NCBI RefSeq assembly: GCF_042849255.1
Contig: NZ_AP026866.1
Span: 3,162,001 to 3,226,000 of the forward strand
Reading direction: 5' to 3'
DNA: 64,000 nt
Source: Oceaniferula spumae
GTDB taxonomy: Bacteria; Verrucomicrobiota; Verrucomicrobiia; Verrucomicrobiales; Akkermansiaceae
Shown: positions 51,300 to 60,305 of the stretch, in pieces
Numbering within the stretch: the first letter of the stretch is position 1
Layout of the letters: each line of letters starts with the position of its first letter
Notes under the pieces: generated by a model
What the model was told of the DNA's origin: nothing
Databases searched by the model: none
The model's input: the letters and a program-made list of their open reading frames with translations, nothing else
Program-made: the position numbers and the translations under genes

Positions 51300-52336
51300 A
51301 CTTCCTTTTTTGAGAAGGCGGAGCGCTCGAAGACGAGATAAACGCCCCCGACCAGTCCCCAGAAGACATGGAAGAGGAAACCGATCAGGGAGGCCGATAC
51401 TGCCGAGCTGGTATCAATGCCCGCCAGTTCACTGATGAGGAAATCAAATGCGCGTTCGCGAACCCCAAGCCCGGAAATGCTGATGGGCAGCGCGCTGACG
51501 ACATCAACGATGGGCATGACCGTGAAGATGGTGCTGGCCGCAACTTGTTCGCCGATGGTTCTCAAGGCCGCATAGAATGCGAGGAAATAGGTGGCAGAGA
51601 GAGCGAACGAGGCGGCCAAGGAAATGGCACCCGCTTTCCAGTTGGATCTGAAAATATTCAGCGACGATGTGATCGACTCGATATGTTTGTTCGTCGCCAT
51701 CCGTGGCAGTTTGGCTCTGAAGCTCACCAGCACGTTGTCAGAGCTGATGGCGAACATGCCGAAGATGAATAACAAGCCGACGCCTTGGAAGATGGTGGTG
51801 GCGATAAATGCCTGACGGACTCCGAAGTTTTCAGTGGCCTGCACAGTGCCGAAGCACCAGGCGAAGATGAGGAAGATCATGCCGCCGGAAACAAATCCCA
51901 CCAAGTGATCGACCATGACGGTCATGGTGATCACCACCTTCTTGTCAGGAAAGCGGCGCATCACGCTGATCATTTTCATCGCATCACCTGCGGCAGTGCC
52001 GAAAGAGGCGACGTTGAACAGCGCGGCGATGAGGGTGAGTTTTCCAATGTAGGAAAAGCTGACATCGATCGATTGGGCACGCAGCAGCACATACCATCGC
52101 AACGCAGATGCCAGCACCGTGATGCCAGCGAGAGTGAGCCCGGTGCTCAGCCAGAATGGTGAGGAGAGGGCGAGGCGGAAATTTTCACCCAGTGCGGCTT
52201 TGTCCTCTACTTGACTGAACGCCCAGTAAAGAAAGACAGAGGTGCCGATGAGTTTCAGCAGAAAGAGCGCGATGCTTTTAGGCCCGATCTTTTTTTTCGG
52301 GCGATCAAGCTCCAGTGACGGCTCTTCAGACATCAC
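51296..52336 (-). CDS. LPG-synthase-TM/flippase-like membrane protein, 346 aa
   Basis: After a polar N-terminus (MMSEEPSLELDRPKKK) it has about eight hydrophobic helices, such as PFWLSTGLTLAGITVLASAL, and the family motifs ALRWYVLLRAQ, NVASFGTAAGDAMKMISV, TMTVMVDHLVGF, and near the end LPISISGLGVRERAF. The family (UPF0104, DUF2156-less MprF N-domain) includes lipid flippases. It is the last gene of the KS-to-flippase operon and may move the lipid product or its carrier across the inner membrane (inference). The start at the second Met (52333) is possible. Confidence 0.85.
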   Translation of the reverse strand: MMSEEPSLELDRPKKKIGPKSIALFLLKLIGTSVFLYWAFSQVEDKAALGENFRLALSSPFWLSTGLTLAGITVLASALRWYVLLRAQSIDVSFSYIGKLTLIAALFNVASFGTAAGDAMKMISVMRRFPDKKVVITMTVMVDHLVGFVSGGMIFLIFAWCFGTVQATENFGVRQAFIATTIFQGVGLLFIFGMFAISSDNVLVSFRAKLPRMATNKHIESITSSLNIFRSNWKAGAISLAASFALSATYFLAFYAALRTIGEQVAASTIFTVMPIVDVVSALPISISGLGVRERAFDFLISELAGIDTSSAVSASLIGFLFHVFWGLVGGVYLVFERSAFSKKEV

Positions 52337-52352
52337 TTAGTGTGGGGATACC

Positions 52353-52631
52353 CTAGGCTTTAGCTGGAGCAGTATCCGAGCCATTGATCGCGTTGGCGAT
52401 GGTCTTGACGGATTTGAGAACGTCCTTGGCGGCTTCTGCGTCGGAAATTTTCAGACCGAAATGTTTTTCAATCGCAACCACCAGTTGCAGCGCGTCCACA
52501 GAGTCGAGGCCGAGGCTGTCCGGTCCCATGAGAGGAGTTTCATCGCCGATTTCATCACTGGTGACATCGAGCATGAGCTCATCCACGAGGACGTCTTTGA
52601 TCTGTTGGTTGAGAGCGGAGGTATCAGACAT
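52353..52631 (-). CDS. Acyl carrier protein, 92 aa
   Basis: The carrier Ser is Ser44 in LGLDSVDALQLVV; the first helix is NQQIKDVLVDELML, and AEAAKDVLKSVKTIANAI follows. The start is the ATG at 52631 (MSDTSALNQQ); a longer frame overlaps the reductase gene. It is 7 nt behind the ketoreductase and 16 nt before the flippase, within one operon. Confidence 0.9.
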   Translation of the reverse strand: MSDTSALNQQIKDVLVDELMLDVTSDEIGDETPLMGPDSLGLDSVDALQLVVAIEKHFGLKISDAEAAKDVLKSVKTIANAINGSDTAPAKA

Positions 52632-52638
52632 AACGGTA

Positions 52639-53376
52639 TTAAAAGATGCCGCCATCGATTTTCAGCGGGGCCCCGGTGATATAGCTGGCTTCCGGGTTTG
52701 CAAGGAAAAAAACGGCACTGGCAATCTCTTCGGGCCGGGCGAAACGGCGCATGGGAATGCTCTTTTTGATCGCCTTGGCCTTCTCGGGATCCATGTCATC
52801 GAGAGCGTTGGTTTCGACATAACCAGGGCAAATGCAGTTCACCGTGATGCCCATGCGGGCGACTTCTTTGGCGAGACTCTGGGTCATCGCAACCATACCG
52901 GCCTTGGCGGCGGAATAGTTTGTCTGCCCGAGCGGTGCCATCAGCGCGCTGAGTGAGGAGATGTTGATGATACGACCGAAGCGCTTCTCCATCATGCCGC
53001 GGATGACCGCTTGGGAGCCGAGGAAAGCGGCGTTGAGATTGGAATCGATGACACTGTGCCACGACTCTTTTGGCATGGTAGCGAGCAGATGGTCATCGTG
53101 GTGGCCGGCGTTATTTACGAGCACGGAGACTTTTCGTTCGTCGGAATTGATGGACTCGATGGCGGTTTTCCAATCGGCTTCACTGGTGACGTCGAGCGTA
53201 ACAGCTGCAGACCTCTCGGGGAATTCTGCGATCAAAGCATCGGCCTGGTCGCGATTTGAGCGAACCCCGAGGTAGACGAAACAGCTGTCGTCTTTAGTCA
53301 GGAAATAACGGGCGATGCCAAGTCCGAGGCCTCCATTGGCGCCGGTGATGAGAATGCAGAGTGCGGGTTTTTCCAT
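52639..53376 (-). CDS. 3-oxoacyl-ACP reductase, FabG-like, 245 aa
   Basis: A classical SDR. The cofactor motif is TGANGGLGLGIARYF near residue 10, VLVNNAGHHDD is strand 4, the catalytic Ser is in INISSLSALMAP and Tyr/Lys in NYSAAKAGM. VNCICPGYVETN and ITGAPLKIDGGIF complete the pattern. It reduces beta-ketoacyl-ACP during chain extension. The start is the ATG at 53376, 7 nt after the ketosynthase-like stop. It is dedicated to this cluster by position. Confidence 0.92.
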   Translation of the reverse strand: MEKPALCILITGANGGLGLGIARYFLTKDDSCFVYLGVRSNRDQADALIAEFPERSAAVTLDVTSEADWKTAIESINSDERKVSVLVNNAGHHDDHLLATMPKESWHSVIDSNLNAAFLGSQAVIRGMMEKRFGRIINISSLSALMAPLGQTNYSAAKAGMVAMTQSLAKEVARMGITVNCICPGYVETNALDDMDPEKAKAIKKSIPMRRFARPEEIASAVFFLANPEASYITGAPLKIDGGIF

Positions 53377-53383
53377 GTGTCTG

Positions 53384-54427
53384 TTAGCTGTTTTTGAATC
53401 TGGCGGCGTAGGCGTGTTGATTGCCGCCGGTGGCAAAGACAACAGCGGCATCATGACCATTTTTCAAGGCTTCAAGTGCCACCACAGTTTGAAATCCGCA
53501 GTTGGCTCCCATGCCGCTGCCGAGAGTGGCCAGTGGGCTAATGCGTCTGCCGGACCAGCCGCTGGTGGCTTCGTTTTCATCTCGGTCCAGTTTGGAAATG
53601 CCAGTCATGCCATCGACTAACAGATCGGTGTCGGCGTCTTTTTCAATCGCCCATGCTGATTTGATAGCTTCGCGTTTTTCATCTCGCGATGTGTAGTCGA
53701 ATGGCCCCAGCAGTGACTCCAGTTGAATGTCCGACGGCTTATTTTCAACATACAACGCCGCAGCTCCTTCGGTGGCTTTCAAGTCGCGCGAGTAATAGGA
53801 AAGTCCCTCGCAGCTTAACCAATCGATTTCTTCAGCGCAGAGGATCAGACATCCGTCGACTTGGTCGGTGTCGAGCCAACCGCGTGCGACGTCGATGGCG
53901 GAGAACCACGCAGAGGAATCTCCTAACAGAGTGTAAGCAGGGCCGTCACATCCGAGATAGGCAGCCACATGACTGGCAGGTGCATTGAAAACGGTTTCGG
54001 GGAAAATAATGGGACTCGCGAGGGCCGGATCGTTCAGAGCCTCGGTGTAGAATCGATTGGAGTAGTTGACGCATCCGTTGATGAACGAGACCACAATTCC
54101 GAGCCTGAACTCGTGGTTTTGAATCTTCTTGATGCGATCCTCACCGAGCGCTTCGACCGCTGCGGTGATGGCAAATTTACTAACCCCGCTGGCGCGTCTA
54201 AGCCGTGGGTGCTTTGGCATCGCTCCTCGCAGTGCCAGCTGGTCCACGGGGCGGATATCGTAGCTGACGGTCTGATCCTCCACCTTGCGTTCCAACTGTG
54301 TGAATGGAATGGTCACTTGGTCGGTACATGCCTGATAGAGCGATGCAGCATCAAGTCCGGCGGCGGAAACGCTGCCGTAGCCGTGGATGAAAAGCGGAGA
54401 TTGCACGGGAGTGTCGATGATGGGCAA
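53384..54427 (-). CDS. Ketosynthase-like chain-length-factor homologue without active-site Cys, 347 aa
   Basis: Thiolase-fold relative of the neighbouring ketosynthase. Where the KS has NACASG, this protein reads TLLGDSSAWFSAID (residues 167-180), with no Cys. The HGTGT and GHxxGGAG histidine motifs are also missing; the C-terminal Gly-rich motif is GSGMGANCGFQ. It is therefore probably a non-catalytic partner (CLF-type) in a KS heterodimer, as in type II polyketide and aryl-polyene systems. It is 4 nt behind the KS gene. Confidence 0.85.
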   Translation of the reverse strand: MPIIDTPVQSPLFIHGYGSVSAAGLDAASLYQACTDQVTIPFTQLERKVEDQTVSYDIRPVDQLALRGAMPKHPRLRRASGVSKFAITAAVEALGEDRIKKIQNHEFRLGIVVSFINGCVNYSNRFYTEALNDPALASPIIFPETVFNAPASHVAAYLGCDGPAYTLLGDSSAWFSAIDVARGWLDTDQVDGCLILCAEEIDWLSCEGLSYYSRDLKATEGAAALYVENKPSDIQLESLLGPFDYTSRDEKREAIKSAWAIEKDADTDLLVDGMTGISKLDRDENEATSGWSGRRISPLATLGSGMGANCGFQTVVALEALKNGHDAAVVFATGGNQHAYAARFKNS

Positions 54428-54431
54428 GGTG

Positions 54432-55676
54432 TTAGGTTTTTCTGCGGAAAATCAGAGTGGCGTTACAACCTCCGAAACCAAAGGAATTCGTCAGCACCGT
54501 ATCGAGCTTCGCTTCGCGTGGTTCAGTCACCAGATCGAATTTACAAGCGGGATCGGGAGTGCGGATGTTCAGGCTGGCTGGCACGGATTGGCTTTCCAGA
54601 GCGAGCAGGCAGATGGCCGACTCGATCGCACCAGCGCCGCCAAGTGAGTGACCCATGGCGGACTTGGTTGAACTGACCATGATGTTCTTGGCATGATCGC
54701 CAGCCCAATGGCAGATGGCATTGGCCTCGGCGACATCATTGAGTGGTGTGCCGGTGCCGTGGGAGTTGATATACTGGATTTCCGAAGGCTGGATATTGCC
54801 GTCGCGACAAGCCTGCCCCATGGAGCTGATCGCCGCATTTCCCTCAGGGTGAGGTTGGGTCAGGTGATGCAGATCTGTCGCCATGCCGTAGCCACAGACT
54901 TCAGCGATAGGTGTCGCGCCACGTGCGAGCATTGATTCCTCAGATTCTAACACCATCATGGCTGCAGCCTCACCAATGGCGAGGCCGTCTCGGTCAGCGT
55001 CGAACGGGCGGGGGATGCCAGACTGGCAGAGTGCCTGCAAGGAGCCGAAGCCGGTGAACACCATTTCCGAGAGAGCATCATAGCCCCCTGCGAGTGCGAT
55101 CTGTTTTTTACCGGACTTGATGAGTTGATAGGCGTGACCGATGGCATTGGCCCCTGACGCGCAGGCATTGGAAATGATCTGAGTGTGGCCGCGGAACCCA
55201 AGTCCACGCTGGACAGTGGCAGCAGACCGCTGGGGCTGGTAGTGCTCTACCCGAGAAAACTGGCCGCGTCGGTTCAGTGGCAAGGTGTTTGCCTGGCGGT
55301 AGTAGTGTTCGCCGAGCGGCATGGCTCCAGCGGATGTGCCGACGACAAATGGGATGCCTTCAGGCACCTCGCTCAGGCCAGCATCACGCAATGCCTCACC
55401 AGTGGCATGCATCAGGATTTTGCCACCACGATCGAGCCGTTTCATTTCCTTCTCGCTGAGTTGGTGATGATCCGAGCAGTCGTCGAGATTGATCATACCG
55501 GCGGTCTTGACCCGTTGCCGACTGCAATCAAAGAGTTTCACCTCGCTGAAGTGGTTTTTTCCTTCCTTGAGGGATTTTATATGAGTCTCCCGATCATGGC
55601 CCAGAGGGGAAATCATGCCCATGCCGGTGATGAAAACTCGGTTGGAGGAAGAAGCTTCGGCGGAGGGTGAGGACAT
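54432..55676 (-). CDS. Beta-ketoacyl-ACP synthase II (FabF-like), 414 aa
   Basis: A complete condensing enzyme with Cys172 in SNACASGANA, His306 in NSHGTGTPLND and His343 in AMGHSLGGAGA. The opening is VFITGMGMISPLG. The ATG at 55676 is preferred over the frame to 55733, which adds a leader overlapping the divergent gene. It heads the operon KS, CLF-like, KR, ACP, flippase (gaps 4, 7, 7 and 16 nt). It elongates an ACP-bound chain with malonyl-ACP. Confidence 0.93.
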   Translation of the reverse strand: MSSPSAEASSSNRVFITGMGMISPLGHDRETHIKSLKEGKNHFSEVKLFDCSRQRVKTAGMINLDDCSDHHQLSEKEMKRLDRGGKILMHATGEALRDAGLSEVPEGIPFVVGTSAGAMPLGEHYYRQANTLPLNRRGQFSRVEHYQPQRSAATVQRGLGFRGHTQIISNACASGANAIGHAYQLIKSGKKQIALAGGYDALSEMVFTGFGSLQALCQSGIPRPFDADRDGLAIGEAAAMMVLESEESMLARGATPIAEVCGYGMATDLHHLTQPHPEGNAAISSMGQACRDGNIQPSEIQYINSHGTGTPLNDVAEANAICHWAGDHAKNIMVSSTKSAMGHSLGGAGAIESAICLLALESQSVPASLNIRTPDPACKFDLVTEPREAKLDTVLTNSFGFGGCNATLIFRRKT

Positions 55677-55745
55677 GCGGTCGGTGAAAATGTGGGTGTG
55701 AGTCAGGAGAGATTCTTTACCTGCTCTTGGCAAGTTATATCGAAC

Positions 55746-56981
55746 ATGCTAGCTCAGTGTCAAATGTTGTACGAAAGATGGACGGGGATTCTCGATAAAC
55801 GCAGACACGATCTTGCGCTCAGACACCCTGACCTAGCGGATGGTTGGACCTTCGATCAGCTCGATCAAGAGGCTCAGAAAATAGTCCTGCCCGAATCAGG
55901 TCCCATCGTGGCCAATGGCGATGATCCGCTTTTCATCCCCACCGTACTCGCAGCTTGGGCCAAGCGCCGCCCCGTTCTCATTCAGGAGCAAAAAAAGCAG
56001 GTGCCGATGGAAATCCACACCGACCTGCCCAATGACATCGCCCTGATCAAGCAGTCCTGCGGAGCTTCCGGAATAGAGCGCAGTCTGTTCTATGGTGAAA
56101 CCCGTCTATTGGCCGAGGGCATGCGCAACATCCACGCGCTGGAATCACTCGGCATGACTTCCGATTGTCGAAGCCTCGGAGCCATCTCACTCGCGCATTC
56201 CTACGGCTTCGGTTGTCTGGTTCTGCCCTTGCTTCTTGCCGGTATCCCGCTCGATGTGCTTTCCGGTCCGCTGCCAATGTTTGTTCAGCAAGGACTCGAT
56301 CGTGGACCGGAAAAATCCTTCTTTCTCCCCGGAGTCCCCGCGCTTTGGAAAACATGGTGGCTGACAAAAATTCTCCATCACCCGTCTATCCGCATCGCCG
56401 TTTCGGCCGGGGCACCACTATCGCTGGAGCTGGAGCAAGGCATTTGGAACGACACCGGATTGAAGGTCCACAACTTCTACGGCACCGGAGAAACGGGAGC
56501 CGTCACCTGCGATTTTACCAATGAACCTCGAACTGAAACATCTCTGCTCGGCACCATCTTGCCAGGGATCGATGTGAAAACTGATGCCGACCAGCGCATA
56601 TACGTAAAGACCGACGCCACCGCACGTTTTGCCGACCGCCTTCTCACGCCCGATGAATTTACCGAGCCATACTACCGCACCATGGACATCGGAGAAGTTC
56701 GCGGCAACGAACTCCACTGGCACACTCACACAGGTGAGGCCATCAACGTAGCTGGACGCAAAGTCAGTCCCGCGAAAATCGAGCGCGCCTGTCTGTCTCT
56801 AACAGGTGTGACGAATGCGAAAGTAACCAGCCAACGCAGCCGCGATTTCGAACGCTTCGAGGAAGTGAAAGTCGCTGTTCAGTTAGAGCCCGAATGCGAT
56901 CTCAAAGCACTCAAACATCACGCCGCCGAAATCCTCGACAGCTGGGAAATGCCGCGTCATTGGGAGTTGCTTCCGGACTAG
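55746..56981 (+). CDS. AMP-dependent acyl/aryl ligase, divergent and short, 411 aa
   Basis: The ANL fold is shown by SLGAISLAHSYGFGCLVLPLL, SIRIAVSAGAPLSLELEQG, the HNFYGTGETGAVTCDF core and YRTMDIGEVRGNELHW followed by NVAGRKVSPAKIE. Two things are odd. The phosphate loop reads SCGASGIERS, without the usual Thr/Ser-Gly-Lys pattern. The protein ends at RHWELLPD, before the usual catalytic Lys motif. In aryl-polyene clusters such a ligase loads the aryl or acyl starter on ACP. It is divergent from the KS operon. The start is uncertain: GTG at 55692 and ATG at 55764 are alternatives. Confidence 0.8.
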   Translation: MLAQCQMLYERWTGILDKRRHDLALRHPDLADGWTFDQLDQEAQKIVLPESGPIVANGDDPLFIPTVLAAWAKRRPVLIQEQKKQVPMEIHTDLPNDIALIKQSCGASGIERSLFYGETRLLAEGMRNIHALESLGMTSDCRSLGAISLAHSYGFGCLVLPLLLAGIPLDVLSGPLPMFVQQGLDRGPEKSFFLPGVPALWKTWWLTKILHHPSIRIAVSAGAPLSLELEQGIWNDTGLKVHNFYGTGETGAVTCDFTNEPRTETSLLGTILPGIDVKTDADQRIYVKTDATARFADRLLTPDEFTEPYYRTMDIGEVRGNELHWHTHTGEAINVAGRKVSPAKIERACLSLTGVTNAKVTSQRSRDFERFEEVKVAVQLEPECDLKALKHHAAEILDSWEMPRHWELLPD

Positions 56982-57038
56982 AGGGGGTAGGTTTTTATGA
57001 GTTCTGAATGATCCGTTCACACACCAAAACTGCTAATC

Positions 57039-57539
57039 ATGTGCAATGAGCTTCGGTCTGGGAAATTGATTGGATACTTCTTTGCCATTCCGTGCTCCAT
57101 TGTGACGCTGGTGTCATTCTATCAGTCAGGAAATTCTCTTGGTTTTCTACTATTGGCATTCGTATTCGGACTGGGGGCAGCTGTGGGGTTGAACTTGTTG
57201 TTGCATCCCAAGACCCTTGTGAGCGTGAATGACAATGTGCTCGAACTTTACTCGGGGAGCCTGTTTCGGAACAACAAACTTATCGTTGTGCCTCTCGACA
57301 ATCTCGCAAGGTTTGAGGTGCGAACTGTCACGGATCTCGATGGCTCCTCATGGATTTTATCTTTGTATTTATACCAAGAGCAGAGCATTTCTAAAGAAGC
57401 GAAAGACTGGATTGCAAGCACGGTGCCGGATAGTGTCACAAGACAAGCGAGTGATACCACGATTCATTGGAGTCTTACTTGGCCCGAGGGCGGTGTTAAG
57501 GGAGCCGAACAAAAATTGAGAGAGTTGATTGGCGGCTAA
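57039..57539 (+). CDS. Membrane protein of unknown function with two helices, 166 aa
   Basis: Not recognised. Two N-terminal helices (LIGYFFAIPCSIVTLVSF and FLLLAFVFGLGAAVGLNLLL) are followed by a beta-rich cytoplasmic part (VSVNDNVLELYSGSLFRNN, WILSLYLYQEQ) reminiscent of bacterial PH-like domains. It overlaps the convergent dehydratase gene by four bases. It is more AT-rich than its neighbours. Its part in the cluster, if any, is unknown. Confidence 0.65.
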   Translation: MCNELRSGKLIGYFFAIPCSIVTLVSFYQSGNSLGFLLLAFVFGLGAAVGLNLLLHPKTLVSVNDNVLELYSGSLFRNNKLIVVPLDNLARFEVRTVTDLDGSSWILSLYLYQEQSISKEAKDWIASTVPDSVTRQASDTTIHWSLTWPEGGVKGAEQKLRELIGG

Positions 57540-57961
57540 GACCCGCTCAGCATCACGATGCCGCTGGCGATCTGGTCTCCATTTTCAACGGTCACTTTGC
57601 CGGAAATTTGGATCAATGTGCCTAGACGGCCTTCCACTTTCACTTCGACGACGAGCGTTTGCCCCGGAGTTGCGGTTCCGAGGATTTTCGCGTTTTTGAC
57701 GGAGGTCAGTCGCATGTCGTTCAGCCTAGGTTGCTCTGGATCCGACTGCGCTGCCACGCCACCGAGCTGGGCGATGGCTTCGATCATGATTACACCCGGC
57801 CACATCGGATTGTTAGGAAAATGGCCTTCGAGAAAGGCTTCATCGCCGGAAATCTGGTAGGTGCCTGTGGCTCCAACGCCGGGCTCGAGGTCAGTGACAT
57901 TTTGAATGAAACGGAAGGACGGGCCGTGTGGCAGGAGGTCTAGTTCTTGTTGATGAGACAT
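57536..57961 (-). CDS. Hot-dog 3-hydroxyacyl-ACP dehydratase, FabZ-like, 141 aa
   Basis: The conserved opening is LLPHGPSFRFIQNV. The catalytic dyad is His47 and Glu61 in EGHFPNNPMWPGVIMIEAIAQ. The remainder is a beta sheet (LVVEVKVEGRLGTLIQISG). It removes water from 3-hydroxyacyl-ACP and, with the ketosynthase pair and reductase but without a dedicated enoyl reductase, gives a polyene chain. It is 12 nt behind the patatin gene. Confidence 0.92.
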   Translation of the reverse strand: MSHQQELDLLPHGPSFRFIQNVTDLEPGVGATGTYQISGDEAFLEGHFPNNPMWPGVIMIEAIAQLGGVAAQSDPEQPRLNDMRLTSVKNAKILGTATPGQTLVVEVKVEGRLGTLIQISGKVTVENGDQIASGIVMLSGS

Positions 57962-57973
57962 GATCAGATATGG

Positions 57974-58843
57974 TTAGGTGATGGACGGTGAGTTCTTCCA
58001 AGTATCATATGCAGTTTGATAATTGTCGATGGAGTGTTGCTTGGAAACGATCAGCCCGGGGGATCGGGTAGCGGTTTCGTGAACGATGACTTTTTTCCCC
58101 GCAGCCTCAGCCTTCTCCCTGCGGACTTGGTTGAGTTCGTTGGTCACAACATTGTGCAGAGCGCTCCAGCATGAGATGAAATTGGTGAATCGGGACCACT
58201 TTTTAACGCGAGGCGGATTGCAGATGATCCGGTGGATGATGATGATATCGATTTCATCATCATGAATCCATTGCTCGAAAGGAGCGCCATCGGTGAATCC
58301 ACCATCGAGGTAGTATTCCCCATCGATTTCTTGTGAACTGATGATCGGAGCCGCAGCGCAGGAGGCCACAATGAAGGACGCGAGATCGCCTTCGTGAATG
58401 AGTTGGCGCTCTTGGCGGGTGACATTGGTCACGCCGATGCCGAGATGGGCGTTCCGAGTTTTTTCAATGCGATCAACAGGCAATGTCCGGCGCAGGTGAG
58501 CCACTGCGCGATGGCCTGCAATGATGCCGTGCCCGAGATAGGCCCCAAAGACCGCAGGTCCACGCAGCAGAATGCGCCACTCCCGAAAAGCTCTCTGGAG
58601 TTTTCGATCCAAGACGAATTCCTTCAACGCCTCATGCTCAAGACCGCTCGCGTAGGCGGATGCGACCAGTGCCCCAGATGAGGATCCGGACACTTTCAGC
58701 GGGCGGATTCCTGAATCTAACAATGAGTTGATGAAGCCGGCATGCGCAAAAAAACCGAGGAATGAGGACTCCAAAGCCACCGCTACCTTGGCCTCATTGA
58801 GAGAGCCGACCGTTGAAGGTTGTTCGTTGATATGAGGAGGCAT
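57974..58843 (-). CDS. Patatin-like phospholipase, 289 aa
   Basis: The nucleophile elbow is VSGSSSGALVAS (Ser55) and the catalytic Asp is in YYLDGGFTDGAPFE. The oxyanion loop usually is DGGGARG-like; here ALESSFLGFFAHAGF takes its place, so it is atypical. The start is the ATG at 58843 (MPPHINEQ), as the longer frame to 59029 is not domain-like. It hydrolyses acyl esters of lipids, and may trim or release the lipid product (inference). It is coupled with the dehydratase gene. Confidence 0.85.
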   Translation of the reverse strand: MPPHINEQPSTVGSLNEAKVAVALESSFLGFFAHAGFINSLLDSGIRPLKVSGSSSGALVASAYASGLEHEALKEFVLDRKLQRAFREWRILLRGPAVFGAYLGHGIIAGHRAVAHLRRTLPVDRIEKTRNAHLGIGVTNVTRQERQLIHEGDLASFIVASCAAAPIISSQEIDGEYYLDGGFTDGAPFEQWIHDDEIDIIIIHRIICNPPRVKKWSRFTNFISCWSALHNVVTNELNQVRREKAEAAGKKVIVHETATRSPGLIVSKQHSIDNYQTAYDTWKNSPSIT

Positions 58844-58976
58844 GGGTGAGTAGAGCAGGCGGCGTTGCCGACTGTGATTAGGGAAGCAGTGCGAGAGAAG
58901 AGTCACAACAGCAAAATCAACACAAGTGCCATCAGGCTTGGCAGAAAGACAAAATCGAAGCACACTATCTTCAGCG

Positions 58977-60242
58977 ATGAGCGACAAGGAACCCACAACA
59001 CCGAAACCGGAGGATAACCAGGAGAGCACTCTGGCCGCACTCCGGTCGCGCGTGACGTTGATGAGTTCGGTCCAGTTTGGTATTCTGCTGCTGGCCGGTG
59101 CTTATACCTTGTATTTCATTCGTCCGGTTCTGCTGCCTGTGATTCTTGCGCTGTTGCTCACCTTGGTGCTGAAGCCGATTCATCGGGTGCTGTGCCAATG
59201 GATCAAGATTCCAGCTCCGCTTGCGGCAGCGTTCATTATGCTCGGCGTTGTCAGCGGCGTGACCACGGGTATCTATTATCTGTCGGCTCCAGCGATCGAA
59301 TACACCGACGAACTGCGCAATGAGATCGTCAAAACGCGGCTCAAGAATGTTTTCCAGCCTATTTCCAAAATCCAGGCAGAGGTGAGTCAGGTGGCCACTG
59401 AGGTCGGAAAAATCACCACGCCCGAAGTAGTAGAGGGTGATGGCACTGACGAGCTCGATGAGGATAAGGAGGATGCGGAAAAGAAAGGTTCCCCTAAATC
59501 TCAAAAATCATCAAAGAAGAAAAGCCCGCCCGAACCCACTAAAAAACTGGTGATGAATGGCGAGGAAATGGGGACTTTACCGGCAAGCACCTCTGAAACC
59601 GTACCCGTGGAGGTCAAGCTCAGTAAGAGCCCGATGGAGGATCTGTATCAAACGGCCAAAGACGTCGTCTATCATCTGGTGATCACCATGACGTTGGTAT
59701 TTTTCCTGCTCGCCTACGGGGATAAAATGATCGAGCGGATCACCGAGGTCGATGTCACGGCCGCGCTCATGGATGAGCTGACCAATGAAATTTCACGTTA
59801 CATGTTTACCATCACCCTGATTAACATGGTGCTGGGATTGGTTACCGGTACGGCGATGTGGCTGTTAGGTATGCCCAACCCACTGCTCTGGGGGGTGATG
59901 GCTGCGATCCTGAACTACATACCCTACATCGGGGCTCTTTGTGGCGCGGCGATAGTCTTCATCGTGGCTGCGACGAATTTTGACTCCACTCTGACGATCA
60001 TCATGATTCCGGCGGTCTATTATGCCATCACCGTGATGGAGGGCAATTTCATCACTCCAGCGGTGCTGGGTAAGAGTTTCATCGTGAACCCGATCATTGT
60101 GTTTGTTTGGGTTCTCTGTTGGGCTGCACTGTGGGGGATTCCGGGTATGCTGATCGGCTTGCCCATTCTGATGGTTTGCAGAATTATCTGCTCCAAGTTT
60201 CCCAGCTTTCAGCGAGTGGAACGCATTATCTCGTCCTCATAA
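58977..60242 (+). CDS. AI-2E/PerM family transporter with charged insert, 421 aa
   Basis: About seven membrane helices of the AI-2 exporter-like family: FGILLLAGAYTLYFIRPVLL, LAAAFIMLGVVSGVTTGIYY, LVITMTLVFFLLAYGDKM, and a C-terminal group with IGALCGAAIVFIVAAT and IVNPIIVFVWVLCWAALWG. Between helices 3 and 4 lies a soluble insert of about 70 residues, very rich in Lys, Asp, Ser and Pro (residues 150-185, EDKEDAEKKGSPKSQKSS), longer than usual. The start at 58977 (MSDKEPTTP) is preferred over 58926. Some members are Na/H antiporters. It is divergent from patatin. Confidence 0.88.
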   Translation: MSDKEPTTPKPEDNQESTLAALRSRVTLMSSVQFGILLLAGAYTLYFIRPVLLPVILALLLTLVLKPIHRVLCQWIKIPAPLAAAFIMLGVVSGVTTGIYYLSAPAIEYTDELRNEIVKTRLKNVFQPISKIQAEVSQVATEVGKITTPEVVEGDGTDELDEDKEDAEKKGSPKSQKSSKKKSPPEPTKKLVMNGEEMGTLPASTSETVPVEVKLSKSPMEDLYQTAKDVVYHLVITMTLVFFLLAYGDKMIERITEVDVTAALMDELTNEISRYMFTITLINMVLGLVTGTAMWLLGMPNPLLWGVMAAILNYIPYIGALCGAAIVFIVAATNFDSTLTIIMIPAVYYAITVMEGNFITPAVLGKSFIVNPIIVFVWVLCWAALWGIPGMLIGLPILMVCRIICSKFPSFQRVERIISSS

Positions 60243-60305
60243 GTTTGGTTGCGTGAATTAAAAAAGGATCGTCCCTGACCCGTCGGGTATGATAATTTCC
60301 CCGAA

